Source: Dickeya chrysanthemi NCPPB 402 (lineage in GTDB: Bacteria; Pseudomonadota; Gammaproteobacteria; Enterobacterales; Enterobacteriaceae). Taken from it: DNA of 64,000 nt. The DNA is taken from positions 4,377,536-4,441,535 of the forward strand of contig NZ_CM001974.1 of NCBI RefSeq assembly GCF_000406105.1. Reading direction: 5' to 3'. This document shows, in pieces, positions 1-10,080 of this stretch. The notes beneath the pieces are model-generated. The model worked only from the letters and a program-made list of their open reading frames with translations. It was not told where the DNA came from and made no database searches. The first letter of the stretch is position 1. Each line of letters opens with the position of its first letter. The position numbers and the translations under genes were made by a program.

Positions 1-63
1 GCTGAAGGAAAACGACCAAAGAATAGTGGTGATGATCAATAACGGCACGGCGTGGCTCACTCC

Positions 64-101
64 ATAGTGTGAAACAGGTGATATAGTGCGAAACAGGTGA
101 T
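64..101. repeat. 19-bp tandem direct repeat, two copies
   Basis: Two adjacent 19-bp units (64-82 and 83-101), of the form ATAGTGYGAAACAGGTGAT, differ at one base. They lie downstream of pagP's stop. Nothing else in bases 1-177 is convincingly a gene; a short open frame running in from the left edge and stopping at 65-67 could be the tail of an unseen gene. Confidence 0.8.
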
Positions 102-177
102 GCATTGTAATCGAGTTATGCGGCTGAATTTTCCTCAATATGGTTTACATCAGAGCAAAATATGTCCATTCGGTTAA

Positions 178-780
178 TCAGAATTGCCAGCGCAACCAGG
201 CAAAAAACACGTTGCCGTTGTTATAGGTGCCGGGAATATAGGTGGCCTGAAAAGACAGGCGCTGATAGCTGAGCGACGCCAGCGGCAAGAGCACCGGGAT
301 TGGGATATAGTGCCAGTTATCCCGCAGGGTTACGCCGGCGGTAAACCCCAGACCTAACTGGAAATCCTGGTCTTCCAGCGGTCGCCAGCGTTTCTCATAC
401 CCATAACCGCCGATCGGCTCCCACTTATTGAAGGAGTCTTTAAATGCCATCACGTACAGACTGTGCCAGTCACCATCACGATCCAGCCGGGATACGCCAT
501 AACCCGCGCCCCAGGGGCGCTCATTGTAGCGGTCCGTTTTCTCCTTATCGTAAGTCCAGCGGTTATGCCAGGTCATGACAGGCACATACAGATCCTGAGA
601 CTGCCAGTGATGCCAGGTATCCGACAGATTATCACCGGCACGCTGCCAGAGAGCCGCGGCCGTATTGGCTGGAGCAGCCTGCGCGGATAACACGTCAAAC
701 GTCGAAATGAACAACAGGGAAGACAACACAAAAAGGCGGCTGCGTGATGTCAGTGTTAATCGCATAAACCGTATTCCCAA
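178..780 (-). CDS. pagP: Lipid A palmitoyltransferase PagP
   Basis: PagP is an outer-membrane beta-barrel enzyme that moves a palmitate from phospholipid to lipid A, adding resistance to cationic peptides. The 200-residue protein has an N-terminal hydrophobic signal segment (about residues 15-36, ending near AQA-AP). The mature part carries family hallmarks: a WHHWQS stretch, TWHNRWTYD with the likely catalytic His, the [10 protein letters not shown] block with the Asp-Ser pair, and a C-terminal aromatic residue (WLRWQF) typical of barrel proteins. A second in-frame Met six residues in is an alternative start. It is monocistronic, with no partner gene close by. I looked for a PhoP box upstream and found no convincing one. 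Confidence 0.93.
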   Translation of the reverse strand: MGIRFMRLTLTSRSRLFVLSSLLFISTFDVLSAQAAPANTAAALWQRAGDNLSDTWHHWQSQDLYVPVMTWHNRWTYDKEKTDRYNERPWGAGYGVSRLDRDGDWHSLYVMAFKDSFNKWEPIGGYGYEKRWRPLEDQDFQLGLGFTAGVTLRDNWHYIPIPVLLPLASLSYQRLSFQATYIPGTYNNGNVFFAWLRWQF

Positions 781-1126
781 AAATCAAATCGCCAACAGCC
801 CGTTGAGGTTGTTTAGAGTACGTTTCCACATCATGTCGTGGGCTGAACACGGGTATACAACGATTCTTAGCGGATCCAATACACCTAAAACGAAACCAGC
901 AGGCTAATCAGATACTTTTGGGAAACTTCTTAGCTAAAACAGAGGATAAAACCGTCGGCGGCGCCGAAAAAAATGCGACAACTCGCGTGAACAGGAAACA
1001 CCGGAACAGGAAGAGTGGTCGCGTTCTGATATCGCGACACCGGCACCATCGGTCAGACCAGGAAAATACGGATTAACGTATCATCGACATACTATTCGGC
1101 TTACCGCTGCGGCAAGCTGAATAACA
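781..1126. other. Intergenic region upstream of pagP
   Basis: 346 bases between the start of pagP and the end of cysE, both on the minus strand. It must hold the pagP promoter and probably the cysE terminator. I see no gene and no strong hairpin with a T-run. The trmL gene that follows cysE in E. coli is not here. Confidence 0.5.
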
Positions 1127-1948
1127 TCAAATACCGTCGCCGTCTTCAAAACCGCGCAGTGAGCCGTTGAAATACTGGTCCATATCCAGCGAGGGCTTAT
1201 CGGTTTCCGGGCGGCCAACAATGCGTGCCGGCACACCGGCGGCGGTGGTATGCGGCGGCACCGGCTGCAACACCACCGACCCCGCACCAATCTTGGCGCC
1301 GCACCCCACCTCAATATTGCCCAGAATCTTGGCGCCTGCGCCTATCATCACGCCTTCACGAATTTTGGGGTGGCGATCGCCGTTGGTCTTGCCAGTCCCG
1401 CCCAGCGTGACCGATTGCAGAATAGACACGTCGTTTTCTACCACGGCGGTTTCACCGATCACGATACCGGTGGCGTGGTCCAGCATGATGCCGCAACCAA
1501 TGCGCGCCGCCGGGTGGATATCCACCCCAAACGACACGGAAATCTGGTTCTGCAGATAGATGGCCAGCGCCTGACGTTTCTCCCGCCACAACCAGTGACC
1601 GATGCGATAAGCCTGCAACGCATGAAACCCTTTCAGATAGAGCAACGGCGTCGAATATTTATCCACCGCCGGGTCGCGCAGTCGCACCGCCATAATGTCG
1701 CGTGCCGCAGACGCAATCATCTGAGGCTCAGCACGGTAAGCTTCTTCCACCACTTCGCGAATAGCAATGGCCGGCATAATGGCATTAGCCAGCTTATTCG
1801 CCAGCATATAGCTCAACGCACTGCCCAAATTCTCATGCTTTAGCAGCGTCGCGTGAAAAAAGCTGGCCAACATCGGTTCACACTCCGCCAGACTGCGCGC
1901 TTCTTCCTTAATGTGTTGCCAAACCAGTTCCAGCTCATCATTCGACAT
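1127..1948 (-). CDS. cysE: Serine O-acetyltransferase CysE
   Basis: CysE acetylates L-serine with acetyl-CoA to O-acetylserine, the committed step of cysteine synthesis, and is feedback-inhibited by cysteine. At 273 residues it matches the enterobacterial length. The N-terminal half is the helical SATase domain (starting MSNDELELVWQHIKEEA). The C-terminal half is a left-handed beta-helix of hexapeptide repeats, with the catalytic region MLDHATGIVIGETAVV and the GDRHPKI loop. It is the last gene of the minus-strand run yibN-secB-gpsA-cysE, but a terminator-like hairpin and about 150 bases separate it from gpsA, so it probably also has its own promoter. Confidence 0.97.
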   Translation of the reverse strand: MSNDELELVWQHIKEEARSLAECEPMLASFFHATLLKHENLGSALSYMLANKLANAIMPAIAIREVVEEAYRAEPQMIASAARDIMAVRLRDPAVDKYSTPLLYLKGFHALQAYRIGHWLWREKRQALAIYLQNQISVSFGVDIHPAARIGCGIMLDHATGIVIGETAVVENDVSILQSVTLGGTGKTNGDRHPKIREGVMIGAGAKILGNIEVGCGAKIGAGSVVLQPVPPHTTAAGVPARIVGRPETDKPSLDMDQYFNGSLRGFEDGDGI

Positions 1949-2059
1949 TGCGACACCTCTTTGAAAAACGGCTTACCCACCACTTCAACGCTAATGACTT
2001 ATTACTGCCGGCTGATTTACCGACGACGGCACGACTCACTATCAGAATAAAATAATAAC

Positions 2060-2081
2060 GGGCCTCCCGTGGGAAGGCCCG
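2060..2081 (-). terminator. Intrinsic terminator after gpsA
   Basis: On the minus strand, a CGGGCCT / AGGCCCG stem with an 8-base loop is followed by an AT-rich TTATTATTTT tract. It lies just past the gpsA stop and before cysE. Confidence 0.75.
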
Positions 2082-2096
2082 GTCAATGACTTGCCG

Positions 2097-3116
2097 TCAC
2101 AGGCTGGCGCTTTCGTCTTTGCGCGCCCGGCCTAACAGGCTCAACGCGGCTTCGCGCGCGTCTTTACCGCAATACAGCACTTGCCAGAGTTGCTCGGTAA
2201 TCGGCATCTCTACGCCGTAGCGCTGCGCCAGCGCCATCACTTCCTTGGTATTGCGATACCCTTCCACCACCTGACCGATCTGGTTCTGGGCGCTGACCAC
2301 ATCCATTCCTTGCCCCAGCATCATGCCGAAACGGCGGTTGCGTGACTGGTTATCGGTACACGTCAGCACCAGATCGCCCAAGCCCGCCATGCCCATGAAG
2401 GTGGTCGGGTCGGCGCCCAACGCCACGCCCAGCCGCGTCATTTCAGCCAGGCCGCGGGTGATCAGCGCAGTACGCGCATTGGCACCGAATCCCATACCGT
2501 CAGACATGCCGGCACCAATGGCAATCACATTCTTCACGGCGCCTCCCAGCTGTACACCGATAAAATCGGGGTTGCTGTAGACGCGAAAACTTTTGCCGCA
2601 GTGCAGCAGATGTTGCAAATCGTCGGAAAACGGCTGATCGGTCGATGCCAGCGCAATCGCCGTAGGCAGCCCCGCCGCCAGCTCTTTGGCAAACGTCGGC
2701 CCGGAGAGTACCGCCAGCGGGATGGTATTGCCCAGCGCTTCGCGGGCGACATCCTGCAACAGACGGCCCGTTTCCGCTTCCAGCCCCTTGGTCGCCCACA
2801 CCAGACGCGCATCCGCCCGTAGGTGAGGCTTTAACTGGCGCAGTACATCGCCAAACACATGGCTCGGCACCACCACCAAAATGTTGCGGCTGGCCGCCAA
2901 CGCCTGCGACAGGTCCGCTTCCGGTTGCAATGTATCCGGAAACGACACATCAGGCAGAAATGCCTGATTGCAACGCGCATCCTGTAACGCCTGAACATGT
3001 GCGGGGTCATGACCCCACAGCACCACACGATGGCCGTTTCGGGCCACCGTGATCGCCAGTGCAGTGCCGTAGGAACCGGCACCGATCACCGTCATTGCAG
3101 CGTCAGACTGGCTCAT
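2097..3116 (-). CDS. gpsA: Glycerol-3-phosphate dehydrogenase [NAD(P)+] GpsA
   Basis: GpsA reduces dihydroxyacetone phosphate to sn-glycerol-3-phosphate for phospholipid synthesis in the cytoplasm. The 339-residue protein starts with the Rossmann motif [10 protein letters not shown]. It contains the ATKGLE block, the substrate-lysine region [13 protein letters not shown] and the [11 protein letters not shown] signature. Its ATG overlaps the secB stop (TGATG), indicating translational coupling in a yibN-secB-gpsA transcription unit, the arrangement known in enterobacteria. Confidence 0.97.
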   Translation of the reverse strand: MSQSDAAMTVIGAGSYGTALAITVARNGHRVVLWGHDPAHVQALQDARCNQAFLPDVSFPDTLQPEADLSQALAASRNILVVVPSHVFGDVLRQLKPHLRADARLVWATKGLEAETGRLLQDVAREALGNTIPLAVLSGPTFAKELAAGLPTAIALASTDQPFSDDLQHLLHCGKSFRVYSNPDFIGVQLGGAVKNVIAIGAGMSDGMGFGANARTALITRGLAEMTRLGVALGADPTTFMGMAGLGDLVLTCTDNQSRNRRFGMMLGQGMDVVSAQNQIGQVVEGYRNTKEVMALAQRYGVEMPITEQLWQVLYCGKDAREAALSLLGRARKDESASL

Positions 3117-3586
3117 CAGGCATTCAGCGTCTGAGCGGCGCCGTCCTGGCCGGCCTGCTGTTCCAGGTAGTTCATGAACAGGGCGTCAAAGTTAACCGGC
3201 GCCAGGTTCAACTGCGGGAAGGTACCGCGGGAAACCAGGCTGGTGATGCACTCACGCGCATACGGGAACAGCACGTTCGGGCAGTAAGCGCCGAGGCAGT
3301 GAGCCAGTTGCGTCCCTTCGATGCCGGCAACGGTGAAGATGCCCGCCTGCTGTACTTCGCACAGGAATGCGGTTTCTTCGCCCAGGGTGGATGTCACGGT
3401 TACACGCAGCACCACTTCGTACACATCGTCAGCCAACTGAGTGGATGCGGTATCCAGGTCCAGTTTGACTTCCGGGTTCCATTCCTGCTGAAACACCTGA
3501 GGCGCGTTCGGCGCTTCAAAAGAAATATCCTTGGTGTAGATACGCTGGATTTGGAAAGTCATTTCGACGTTGTTTTGTTCAGACAT
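3116..3586 (-). CDS. secB: Protein-export chaperone SecB
   Basis: SecB is a cytoplasmic tetrameric chaperone that keeps preproteins unfolded and delivers them to SecA. I chose the ATG at 3586 ([20 protein letters not shown]) because it gives 156 residues, the family length. A longer frame adds 23 residues without resemblance to SecB. The family regions [17 protein letters not shown] and the acidic/hydrophobic C-terminal part ([13 protein letters not shown]) are present. The stop overlaps gpsA's start. In E. coli grxC sits directly upstream; here only about 100 bases separate secB from yibN and no glutaredoxin is encoded. Confidence 0.97.
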   Translation of the reverse strand: MSEQNNVEMTFQIQRIYTKDISFEAPNAPQVFQQEWNPEVKLDLDTASTQLADDVYEVVLRVTVTSTLGEETAFLCEVQQAGIFTVAGIEGTQLAHCLGAYCPNVLFPYARECITSLVSRGTFPQLNLAPVNFDALFMNYLEQQAGQDGAAQTLNA

Positions 3587-3662
3587 GTTGAATAATACCC
3601 TTTCGTTAGATTTCCTTGCGCGCTTCCCTTCGCCAGGAAGGACACGCCATAACACAAACAGA

Positions 3663-3682
3663 CTCCCCTTTACAGGGGCGTC
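3663..3682 (-). terminator. Hairpin between yibN and secB
   Basis: A short CCCCT / AGGGG stem on the minus strand, just after the yibN stop and followed by a T-rich stretch (GTCTGTTTGTG). It could be a weak terminator or an attenuating hairpin in the unit. Confidence 0.4.
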
Positions 3683-3685
3683 GCA

Positions 3686-4117
3686 TTACTTACCGCGCAC
3701 CAGCGGGAGGTTTTCACCACTCCAGCCGGCCAGTCCGTCTTTCAGGATCATGACGCGCTCAAACCCTGCTTTGAACAGGTTTTCCGCCGATTCACGAGAT
3801 GCCATGCCGTTAGCGCACACCACAATCACCGGTTGCGCTTTGTGTTTTTCCAGCTCGCTCAGGCTGCCGTTCTTGATGTCGTTCGGCACCAAGTTGATGG
3901 CGCCAGCGATGTGACCACGGCGGTAATCATCACGATTACGGGTGTCTACCACCACCGCATCTTCTTTATTAATCAGTTGGATCGCTTCACCACGAGCCAC
4001 TTCTTTTACCTTGGACAGTTTACTCTTCACCGTAAGCACAATGACAGCGACCAGCAGGGCAATCCAGGCCACGCTCAGAATCGGGTGTCGGCTGATGAAT
4101 GGCATAATCTCTTGCAT
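3686..4117 (-). CDS. yibN: Membrane-anchored rhodanese-like protein YibN
   Basis: The 143-residue protein has one N-terminal transmembrane helix (about residues 12-31, [18 protein letters not shown]) and a cytoplasmic rhodanese domain with the putative active-site loop CANGMAS and the DTRNRDDY motif near its start. Rhodanese domains transfer sulfane sulfur or act as binding modules; the substrate of YibN is not shown by sequence. It heads the yibN-secB-gpsA run and is divergent from envC across about 240 bases. Confidence 0.92.
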   Translation of the reverse strand: MQEIMPFISRHPILSVAWIALLVAVIVLTVKSKLSKVKEVARGEAIQLINKEDAVVVDTRNRDDYRRGHIAGAINLVPNDIKNGSLSELEKHKAQPVIVVCANGMASRESAENLFKAGFERVMILKDGLAGWSGENLPLVRGK

Positions 4118-4354
4118 GGGGTGTAACGACTCCGAAATCAGTTAAGCAATTCAAATACAGGGTGTCTGAGTATACCTGTGCGATACCGCAATTACAGCCT
4201 GTAAGCCAACATCGCATCATGATTCTGCGCGGCGGCTTGCATTTATCCGTGTGATTCCTGGTTGTCGGCGCGCGGGCCGCTGTCATGGATGGAAATAGAA
4301 ATCCCAGACCGGACAACTGGTAAGGCGCGGTTCATCGTGGAATAATCCTTCGCC

Positions 4355-5629
4355 ATGAACAAAAAAGCGTTCTCTGTACCGTTCCCAACGGGTCGTGACA
4401 AACTGCTAATCCGGTGCGCCAGTGTGCTTTGTGTCGGCGTGCTGCTGTTGCCATGCCCCGGCTGGAGCGACGACAGTCAGCAGCAGTTGAAATCACTGCA
4501 ACAGGATATCGCAGAGAAGGAAAAAAGCGTTCGGGAACAGCAGCAGCGTCGCGGCGCCCTACTTGAGCAACTGAAAAAGCAGGAACAGTCGATTGCCTTG
4601 TCCACCCGCCAGTTGCGCGACACCCGCACCACCCTTGGCCGCCTTAATCAGGATATCAGCGGCCTGAACGCCTCTATCGCCAAATTGCACACCCAGCAGA
4701 GAACGCAGGAAACCCTGCTGGCGAAACAACTGGATGCCGCGTTCCGTCAGGGCCAGCACGGTGCCTTGCAACTGATCCTCAGCGGTGAAGAGAGCCAGCG
4801 CCGCGAACGCATCCTGGCCTACTTCAACTACCTGAATAAAGCGCGCGAAAAATCCATCACCGAGTTACAGCAAACCCGTACGCAGCTTGCCGGCCAAAAG
4901 CAGCAACTGGAACAAAAACAGACGCAGCAAAAACGCCTGCTCGGCGATCAACAGCAACAGCAGAACGCGTTGGAACAGGCGCAGAACGAACGCCAGAAAA
5001 CGCTGGGTGCACTGGAGAACGCGCTGGAAAAAGACCAGCAACAGTTGACGGAACTACGGCAGAACGAAACCCGTTTGCGCGACCAGATTGCGCGGGCGGA
5101 ACGAGAAGCCAAAGCGCGAGCCGAGCGTGAAGCCCGTGAAGCCGCCCGGTTGCGCGAAAAAGAAGAACAGGCCAAACGCAGCGGTTCCAGTTATAAACCC
5201 AACGAGCAGGAGCGCTCGCTAATGGCGCGTACCGGCGGTCTGGGCCAGCCGGCCGGCCAGTACGTGTGGCCGGTACGTGGCCGCACGCTACACCGTTTCG
5301 GCGAGCCGTTGCAGGGCGAACTGCGCTGGAAAGGGCTGGTGATCGGCGCATCCGAAGGCACCGAAGTCCACGCCATTGCCGACGGTACCGTGTTGATGGC
5401 CGACTGGCTACAAGGCTACGGCCAGGTCGTCGTGCTGGAGCACGGCAAAGGCGACATGAGCCTGTATGGCTATAATCAGAGCGCGCTGGTGTCGGTAGGT
5501 GCGCAGGTGAAAGCCGGTCAGCCGATCGCCTTAGTCGGCAACAGCGGCGGGCAGAATCAGCCCGCTCTCTATTTTGAAATTCGGCGTCAGGGACAGGCGG
5601 TCAACCCCTTGCCCTGGCTAGGAAGGTAG
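4355..5629 (+). CDS. envC: Murein hydrolase activator EnvC
   Basis: EnvC is a periplasmic divisome factor, recruited by FtsEX, that activates the amidases AmiA and AmiB for septal cell-wall splitting. The 424 residues comprise a signal peptide (cleavage probably near GWSDD), a long Gln/Glu/Arg-rich coiled coil (roughly 40-275) and a C-terminal LytM/M23 fold (roughly 300-424). The LytM metal site is degenerate: the usual HxGxD is replaced around WKGLVIGA and the HxH position reads LYGYNQ, as expected for an activator with no hydrolase activity. It is followed two bases later by yibQ. Confidence 0.95.
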   Translation: MNKKAFSVPFPTGRDKLLIRCASVLCVGVLLLPCPGWSDDSQQQLKSLQQDIAEKEKSVREQQQRRGALLEQLKKQEQSIALSTRQLRDTRTTLGRLNQDISGLNASIAKLHTQQRTQETLLAKQLDAAFRQGQHGALQLILSGEESQRRERILAYFNYLNKAREKSITELQQTRTQLAGQKQQLEQKQTQQKRLLGDQQQQQNALEQAQNERQKTLGALENALEKDQQQLTELRQNETRLRDQIARAEREAKARAEREAREAARLREKEEQAKRSGSSYKPNEQERSLMARTGGLGQPAGQYVWPVRGRTLHRFGEPLQGELRWKGLVIGASEGTEVHAIADGTVLMADWLQGYGQVVVLEHGKGDMSLYGYNQSALVSVGAQVKAGQPIALVGNSGGQNQPALYFEIRRQGQAVNPLPWLGR

Positions 5630-5631
5630 GT

Positions 5632-6561
5632 GTGCGTCCATTACTCCCTCGTCTGTTGACTTTCACTGGCGTATTGCTGGCGCTTCCCGTGTGGGCAGGC
5701 AAACTGGCGTTGGTGATCGATGATTTCGGCTACCGCCCGCATAACGAAAATCAGGTGCTGGCGATGCCTGCCGCCATTTCCGTAGCCGTTCTGCCTAATG
5801 CGCCGTACGCCCGCGAAATGGCGACGAAAGCCCATGCCCAGGGCCGGGAAGTGCTGATTCACCTGCCAATGGCGCCCATGAGCAAACAACCGCTGGAGCG
5901 CGATACGCTGCGCCCCGACATGAGCAGCGAAGAGATTGCGCGCATCCTGCGTGATGCCGTCAACAAGGTGCCTTATGCCGTAGGGCTGAACAACCACATG
6001 GGCAGCGCGATGACCGCCAGCTTGCCGGGGATGCAAAAGGTGATGCAGGCGATGACCGCCTACCGGCTCTATTTTCTCGACAGTATGACCATCGGCAGCA
6101 GCCAGGCCAGCCGGGCGGCGGCGGGCACCGGTATCAAGGTGCTCAAACGCAAAGTCTTTCTGGATGACACCCAAAACGTCGCCGATATCCGGCGACAGTT
6201 CAGCCGGGCCGTGGACATCGCGCAGCGCAGCGGGTACGCCATCGCCATCGGCCATCCGCACCCGGCCACGATTCAGGTATTGCAACAGATGTTGCCGACG
6301 CTACCGGCCGATATCGTGTTGGTTCGCCCCAGCCAGTTGCTGAACGAACCGGAGCCACGCTACCAACCGGTGCCGACGTACCTGGCCTCGCAACCGGTCG
6401 CCCCGGCACCGAAGCGCCTGCGCCCTATTCAGGTCTGCGCCGTCAAACAGCCTCTGCCGGCAATCTCTCAGCCTGAGCTGTGGCGACAACTTGGACATAA
6501 TCTGGCGACCAGCCCCGCCGTCAGCTACCTGAAACAGCACTGGCAGACCTGGCTAGGATAA
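5632..6561 (+). CDS. yibQ: Divergent polysaccharide deacetylase family protein YibQ
   Basis: 309 residues, starting at a GTG two bases after the envC stop, so translation is coupled. A signal peptide (LLTFTGVLLALPVWAGK) is followed by a divergent polysaccharide deacetylase domain (family 2): LALVIDDFGYR at the start, HLPMAPMSKQ, GLNNHMGSAMT and IAIGHPHPATI. This points to a periplasmic hydrolase/deacetylase fold. Its substrate is unknown, and the partnership with envC suggests envelope work. The C-terminal 60 residues are proline-rich and weakly conserved-looking. Confidence 0.9.
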   Translation: MRPLLPRLLTFTGVLLALPVWAGKLALVIDDFGYRPHNENQVLAMPAAISVAVLPNAPYAREMATKAHAQGREVLIHLPMAPMSKQPLERDTLRPDMSSEEIARILRDAVNKVPYAVGLNNHMGSAMTASLPGMQKVMQAMTAYRLYFLDSMTIGSSQASRAAAGTGIKVLKRKVFLDDTQNVADIRRQFSRAVDIAQRSGYAIAIGHPHPATIQVLQQMLPTLPADIVLVRPSQLLNEPEPRYQPVPTYLASQPVAPAPKRLRPIQVCAVKQPLPAISQPELWRQLGHNLATSPAVSYLKQHWQTWLG

Positions 6562-6566
6562 CAAAA

Positions 6567-6600
6567 CGCGCCGCTGTCCCACTTGGCGGGCGGCGCTTTA
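6567..6600 (+). terminator. Terminator between convergent yibQ and tdh
   Basis: A GCGCCGC / GCGGCGC stem followed by TTTA lies directly after yibQ and overlaps the 3' end of tdh by a few bases. It probably ends the envC-yibQ transcript. Confidence 0.6.
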
Positions 6601-7623
6601 CTCCCAGCTTAATATCACTTTGCCAGACTGGCCGGAGCGCATCACATCAAAGCCTTGTTGAAAATCGGCAATCGCATAGCGGTGGGTGATGATGGGCGAC
6701 AGGTCCAAACCTGATTGGATCAACGCTGCCATTTTGTACCAGGTTTCGAACATTTCACGACCGTAGATGCCTTTAATCACCAACCCTTTGAAAATGATAT
6801 CGCTCCAGTCTACCGCCACCGCTTCCGGTTGAATCCCCAGCATGGCGATACGGCCGCCGTGGTTCATCACCGATAGTAACGAGCGGAAGGCGACCGGCGA
6901 ACCGGACATCTCCAGCCCGACATCAAACCCTTCGGTCATCCCCAGCGCTCGCATCACATCGGTTAATGATTCCCGCGATACATTCACCGCACGGGTTACC
7001 CCCATCCGTTTCGCCAGCGCCAGCCGGTAATCGTTAACATCGGTAATGACTACGTGGCGAGCGCCGACATGACGGCACACCGCCGCCGCCATCACGCCGA
7101 TGGGCCCGGCACCGCTCACCAGCACATCCTCCCCGACCAGATCAAACGCCAGCGCGGTATGCACCGCATTGCCGAATGGATCGAAGATGGCGGCAATCTC
7201 ATCCGGGATCGCCGCCGGAAGGCGGAAAGCGTTATACGCCGGGATCACCAGATATTCGGCGAACGCCCCCGGCCGGTTCACGCCGACGCCGGAGGTATTG
7301 CGGCACAGGTGGCGACGCCCGGCACGACAATTCCGGCAATAACCGCAGGTAATATGCCCTTCCCCCGACACCCGGTCACCGATCCTGAACCCTTCCACTT
7401 CCTGCCCAATCGCGACGATTTCACCGACATACTCATGCCCGACCACCATCGGCACCGGAATGGTTTTCTGCGACCACGCATCCCAGTGGTAAATATGCAC
7501 ATCGGTGCCGCAAATCGCAGTCTTGTGAATCTTGATCATCACATCATTGTGACCCGGCGCCGGTACTGGTACGTCTGTCAGCCAGATGCCCGGTTCCGGG
7601 CGCAGTTTCGCCAATGCTTTCAT
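6598..7623 (-). CDS. tdh: L-threonine 3-dehydrogenase
   Basis: Tdh oxidises L-threonine to 2-amino-3-ketobutyrate with NAD+, the first step of threonine breakdown to glycine and acetyl-CoA. The chosen ATG gives 341 residues, the standard length; another Met lies one codon upstream. Zinc alcohol-dehydrogenase features are visible: [10 protein letters not shown] with the catalytic Cys, VVGHEYVGE, the structural-zinc cluster ([14 protein letters not shown]) and the Rossmann motif GAGPIG. It follows kbl by 10 bases, forming the kbl-tdh operon. Confidence 0.97.
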   Translation of the reverse strand: MKALAKLRPEPGIWLTDVPVPAPGHNDVMIKIHKTAICGTDVHIYHWDAWSQKTIPVPMVVGHEYVGEIVAIGQEVEGFRIGDRVSGEGHITCGYCRNCRAGRRHLCRNTSGVGVNRPGAFAEYLVIPAYNAFRLPAAIPDEIAAIFDPFGNAVHTALAFDLVGEDVLVSGAGPIGVMAAAVCRHVGARHVVITDVNDYRLALAKRMGVTRAVNVSRESLTDVMRALGMTEGFDVGLEMSGSPVAFRSLLSVMNHGGRIAMLGIQPEAVAVDWSDIIFKGLVIKGIYGREMFETWYKMAALIQSGLDLSPIITHRYAIADFQQGFDVMRSGQSGKVILSWE

Positions 7624-7633
7624 CATCCGGTCC

Positions 7634-8830
7634 TCACTTCACCACGTTCAGGCGGCGACCCACACGCACAAACGCCGCCACGGCCTGTTCAATCTGCGCC
7701 GTCGTATGCGCCGCCGACATCTGGGTACGAATGCGTGCCTGCCCATGCGGCACGACCGGATAGAAAAACCCGGTGACATAAATCCCTTCCTGCCGTAACT
7801 CAGCCGCAAATGCCTGCGCCAGTCGGGCATCACCCAGCATCACCGGAATAATGGCGTGATCCGCACCGGCGAGCGTAAAGCCCGCTTCGGTCATCCGCCG
7901 GCGAAACAGGACGGCGTTCCGCCACAAGCGCCGACGTAAATCCTGGCCGTCGCTCAGCAGCTCCAATACCTTGAGGGATGCGCTGACAATCGACGGCGCC
8001 AACGAATTGGAAAACAGATACGGCCGCGAACGCTGGCGCAACCACGCCACGACGTCACGCCGTGCGGCGATATAACCGCCGGAGGCACCGCCCAGCGCCT
8101 TACCCAGCGTACCGGTAATAATGTCGACACGTCCCATCACCTGGCAGTATTCGTGAGTACCGCGACCATTCTCACCGACAACCCCCACGGCATGGGAATC
8201 GTCCACCATCACCAGCGCGTCGTAGCGCTCGGCTAAATCGCAAATACCTTGCAGATCGGCAATCACGCCATCCATCGAAAACACGCCGTCGGTGGCGATC
8301 ATCAGATTGCGCGCACCCTCCGCCCGGGCTTGCTTCAGCCTGGCTTCCAACTGACGCATATCATTATTGCCGTAACGATAACGACGCGCCTTCGACAGAC
8401 GAATACCGTCGATGATCGACGCATGATTGAGCGCATCCGATATAACCGCGTCCTCTTCTCCCATCAGCGTTTCAAACAGCCCGCCGTTGGCATCAAAACA
8501 GGAGGAGTAAAGAATGGCGTCCTCTGTGCCGAGAAACGTCGCCAACTGACGTTCCAGCGTCTGGTGAATATCCTGCGTACCGCAGATAAAGCGCACCGAC
8601 GCCATACCAAAACCGTGGCTATCCAGCCCGGCTTTGGCCGCCTCAATCAATGCCGGATGGTTGGCCAGCCCCAGATAATTGTTGGCGCAGAAATTGAGCA
8701 GCTCGCCGTCACCTTCAACGCGAATTTGCGCTTGCTGCGCCGTGGTGATCGGCCGCTCGTTCTTAAACAGCCCGTCGTCATGTAGTGAAGCAAGCTGAGC
8801 AGTCAGTTGCTGATAGAACACCTCAGGCAT
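7634..8830 (-). CDS. kbl: Glycine C-acetyltransferase (2-amino-3-ketobutyrate CoA ligase)
   Basis: Kbl is a PLP enzyme that cleaves 2-amino-3-ketobutyrate with CoA to glycine and acetyl-CoA, consuming the Tdh product. The 398 residues match the family length. It has the alpha-oxoamine synthase core with [23 protein letters not shown] (PLP-binding Asp-x-His) and [15 protein letters not shown] containing the Schiff-base lysine. It is the first gene of kbl-tdh and is divergent from hldD across about 290 bases that must carry both promoters. Confidence 0.97.
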   Translation of the reverse strand: MPEVFYQQLTAQLASLHDDGLFKNERPITTAQQAQIRVEGDGELLNFCANNYLGLANHPALIEAAKAGLDSHGFGMASVRFICGTQDIHQTLERQLATFLGTEDAILYSSCFDANGGLFETLMGEEDAVISDALNHASIIDGIRLSKARRYRYGNNDMRQLEARLKQARAEGARNLMIATDGVFSMDGVIADLQGICDLAERYDALVMVDDSHAVGVVGENGRGTHEYCQVMGRVDIITGTLGKALGGASGGYIAARRDVVAWLRQRSRPYLFSNSLAPSIVSASLKVLELLSDGQDLRRRLWRNAVLFRRRMTEAGFTLAGADHAIIPVMLGDARLAQAFAAELRQEGIYVTGFFYPVVPHGQARIRTQMSAAHTTAQIEQAVAAFVRVGRRLNVVK

Positions 8831-9073
8831 GGTGCGGATCTCCTTTTTGTCCGTTTGTCCGTCACAGGCATTGCCACCGGGTGGCGGCAGGTCTTATTGG
8901 GGTAACGCTCATGCAGGTAAAGGTAGTGGAGAAACGCGGGCAGGACTGGCGGATTAACCACAAAATACACAACAGTCACGCCGGAAATGCGAAGCGGTTG
9001 GCAAGAAAACGCTGGGAAAAGCAGCGCGGGATGTCGGTGATGCGCCGAAATGCTATGATAGCGCTCATCAGGT

Positions 9074-9092
9074 GTGGGGCACGGTGCCCCAC
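9074..9092 (+). promoter_or_regulatory. Perfect stem in hldD leader
   Basis: GTGGGGCAC and GTGCCCCAC are exact reverse complements around a single G, 25 bases before hldD's ATG. A TATGATAG sequence at about 9054-9061 could be the -10 of the hldD promoter. The role of the stem is unknown. Confidence 0.4.
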
Positions 9093-9117
9093 CAGCACGT
9101 TTAGCAAGGTAACTCCC

Positions 9118-10050
9118 ATGATTATCGTAACTGGCGGCGCCGGCTTCATCGGCAGCAACATCGTAAAGGCGCTGAATGATGACGGATACCGGGATATTCT
9201 GGTGGTCGACAACCTGAAGGATGGCACCAAGTTCGTCAATCTGGTCGATCTGGACATCGCCGACTACATGGATAAGGAAGATTTCATCGCTAGCATCGTA
9301 GCCGGTGACGACCTGGGCGATATCGATGCTATTTTCCATGAAGGCGCTTGCTCATCCACCACCGAGTGGGATGGCAAATACATGATGGATAACAACTATC
9401 AGTACTCCAAAGAGGTGCTGCACTACTGTCTGGAACGCGGCATCCCGTTCCTGTATGCCTCTTCCGCCGCCACCTACGGCGGGCGCACCGATAACTTTGT
9501 GGAAGACCGCCGCTACGAGCAGCCGCTGAACGTCTATGGTTACTCCAAATTCCTGTTTGACCAGTATGTACGCGAGATCCTGCCGCAGGCCGACTCCCAG
9601 ATTTGCGGCTTCCGCTACTTTAACGTCTACGGGCCGCGCGAAGGCCACAAAGGCAGCATGGCAAGCGTCGCGTTCCACCTGAACAATCAGATCAATCAGG
9701 GTGAAAACCCGAAATTGTTCGCCGGCAGCGAAAATTTCAAACGCGACTTCATTTATGTCGGTGATGTGGCCGCCGTCAATTTGTGGTTCTGGCAGCATAA
9801 TGTTTCCGGCATCTTCAACTGCGGCACCGGCCGTGCCGAATCCTTCCAGGCGGTGGCAGATGCGGTGCTGGCCTGGCACCACAAAGACAGCGTGGAATAC
9901 ATCCCTTTCCCGGAAAAACTGAAAGGTCGTTATCAGGCCTACACGCAGGCAGACCTGACCAATCTGCGCGCCGCCGGTTACGACAAACCGTTCAAAACCG
10001 TAGCTGAAGGGGTAGCCGACTATCTGGCCTGGCTGAACCGCAAAGCCTGA
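9118..10050 (+). CDS. hldD: ADP-L-glycero-D-manno-heptose 6-epimerase HldD (RfaD)
   Basis: HldD makes ADP-L,D-heptose, the donor for the inner core of LPS. The start at 9118 ([16 protein letters not shown]) gives 310 residues, the usual length; the open frame extends upstream without similarity. Short-chain dehydrogenase features are visible: the NAD-binding GGAGFIGSN at the very N-terminus and the catalytic YGYSK (Tyr-x3-Lys). First gene of the plus-strand LPS inner-core unit, 30 bases ahead of waaF. Confidence 0.97.
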   Translation: MIIVTGGAGFIGSNIVKALNDDGYRDILVVDNLKDGTKFVNLVDLDIADYMDKEDFIASIVAGDDLGDIDAIFHEGACSSTTEWDGKYMMDNNYQYSKEVLHYCLERGIPFLYASSAATYGGRTDNFVEDRRYEQPLNVYGYSKFLFDQYVREILPQADSQICGFRYFNVYGPREGHKGSMASVAFHLNNQINQGENPKLFAGSENFKRDFIYVGDVAAVNLWFWQHNVSGIFNCGTGRAESFQAVADAVLAWHHKDSVEYIPFPEKLKGRYQAYTQADLTNLRAAGYDKPFKTVAEGVADYLAWLNRKA

Positions 10051-10080
10051 TTTGCTTTGCCCTAAGGAAACTCGAACGGT

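Noticed and set aside
2..67. Short open frame entering from the left edge and ending at 65-67
   Set aside because: Twenty-one codons without recognisable sequence, and another frame is open for 13 codons; too little to call a gene end.
781..860. PhoP box before pagP
   Set aside because: A GTTGA...GTTTA pair is present, but the spacing (9) differs from the usual 11 and it reads on the wrong strand.
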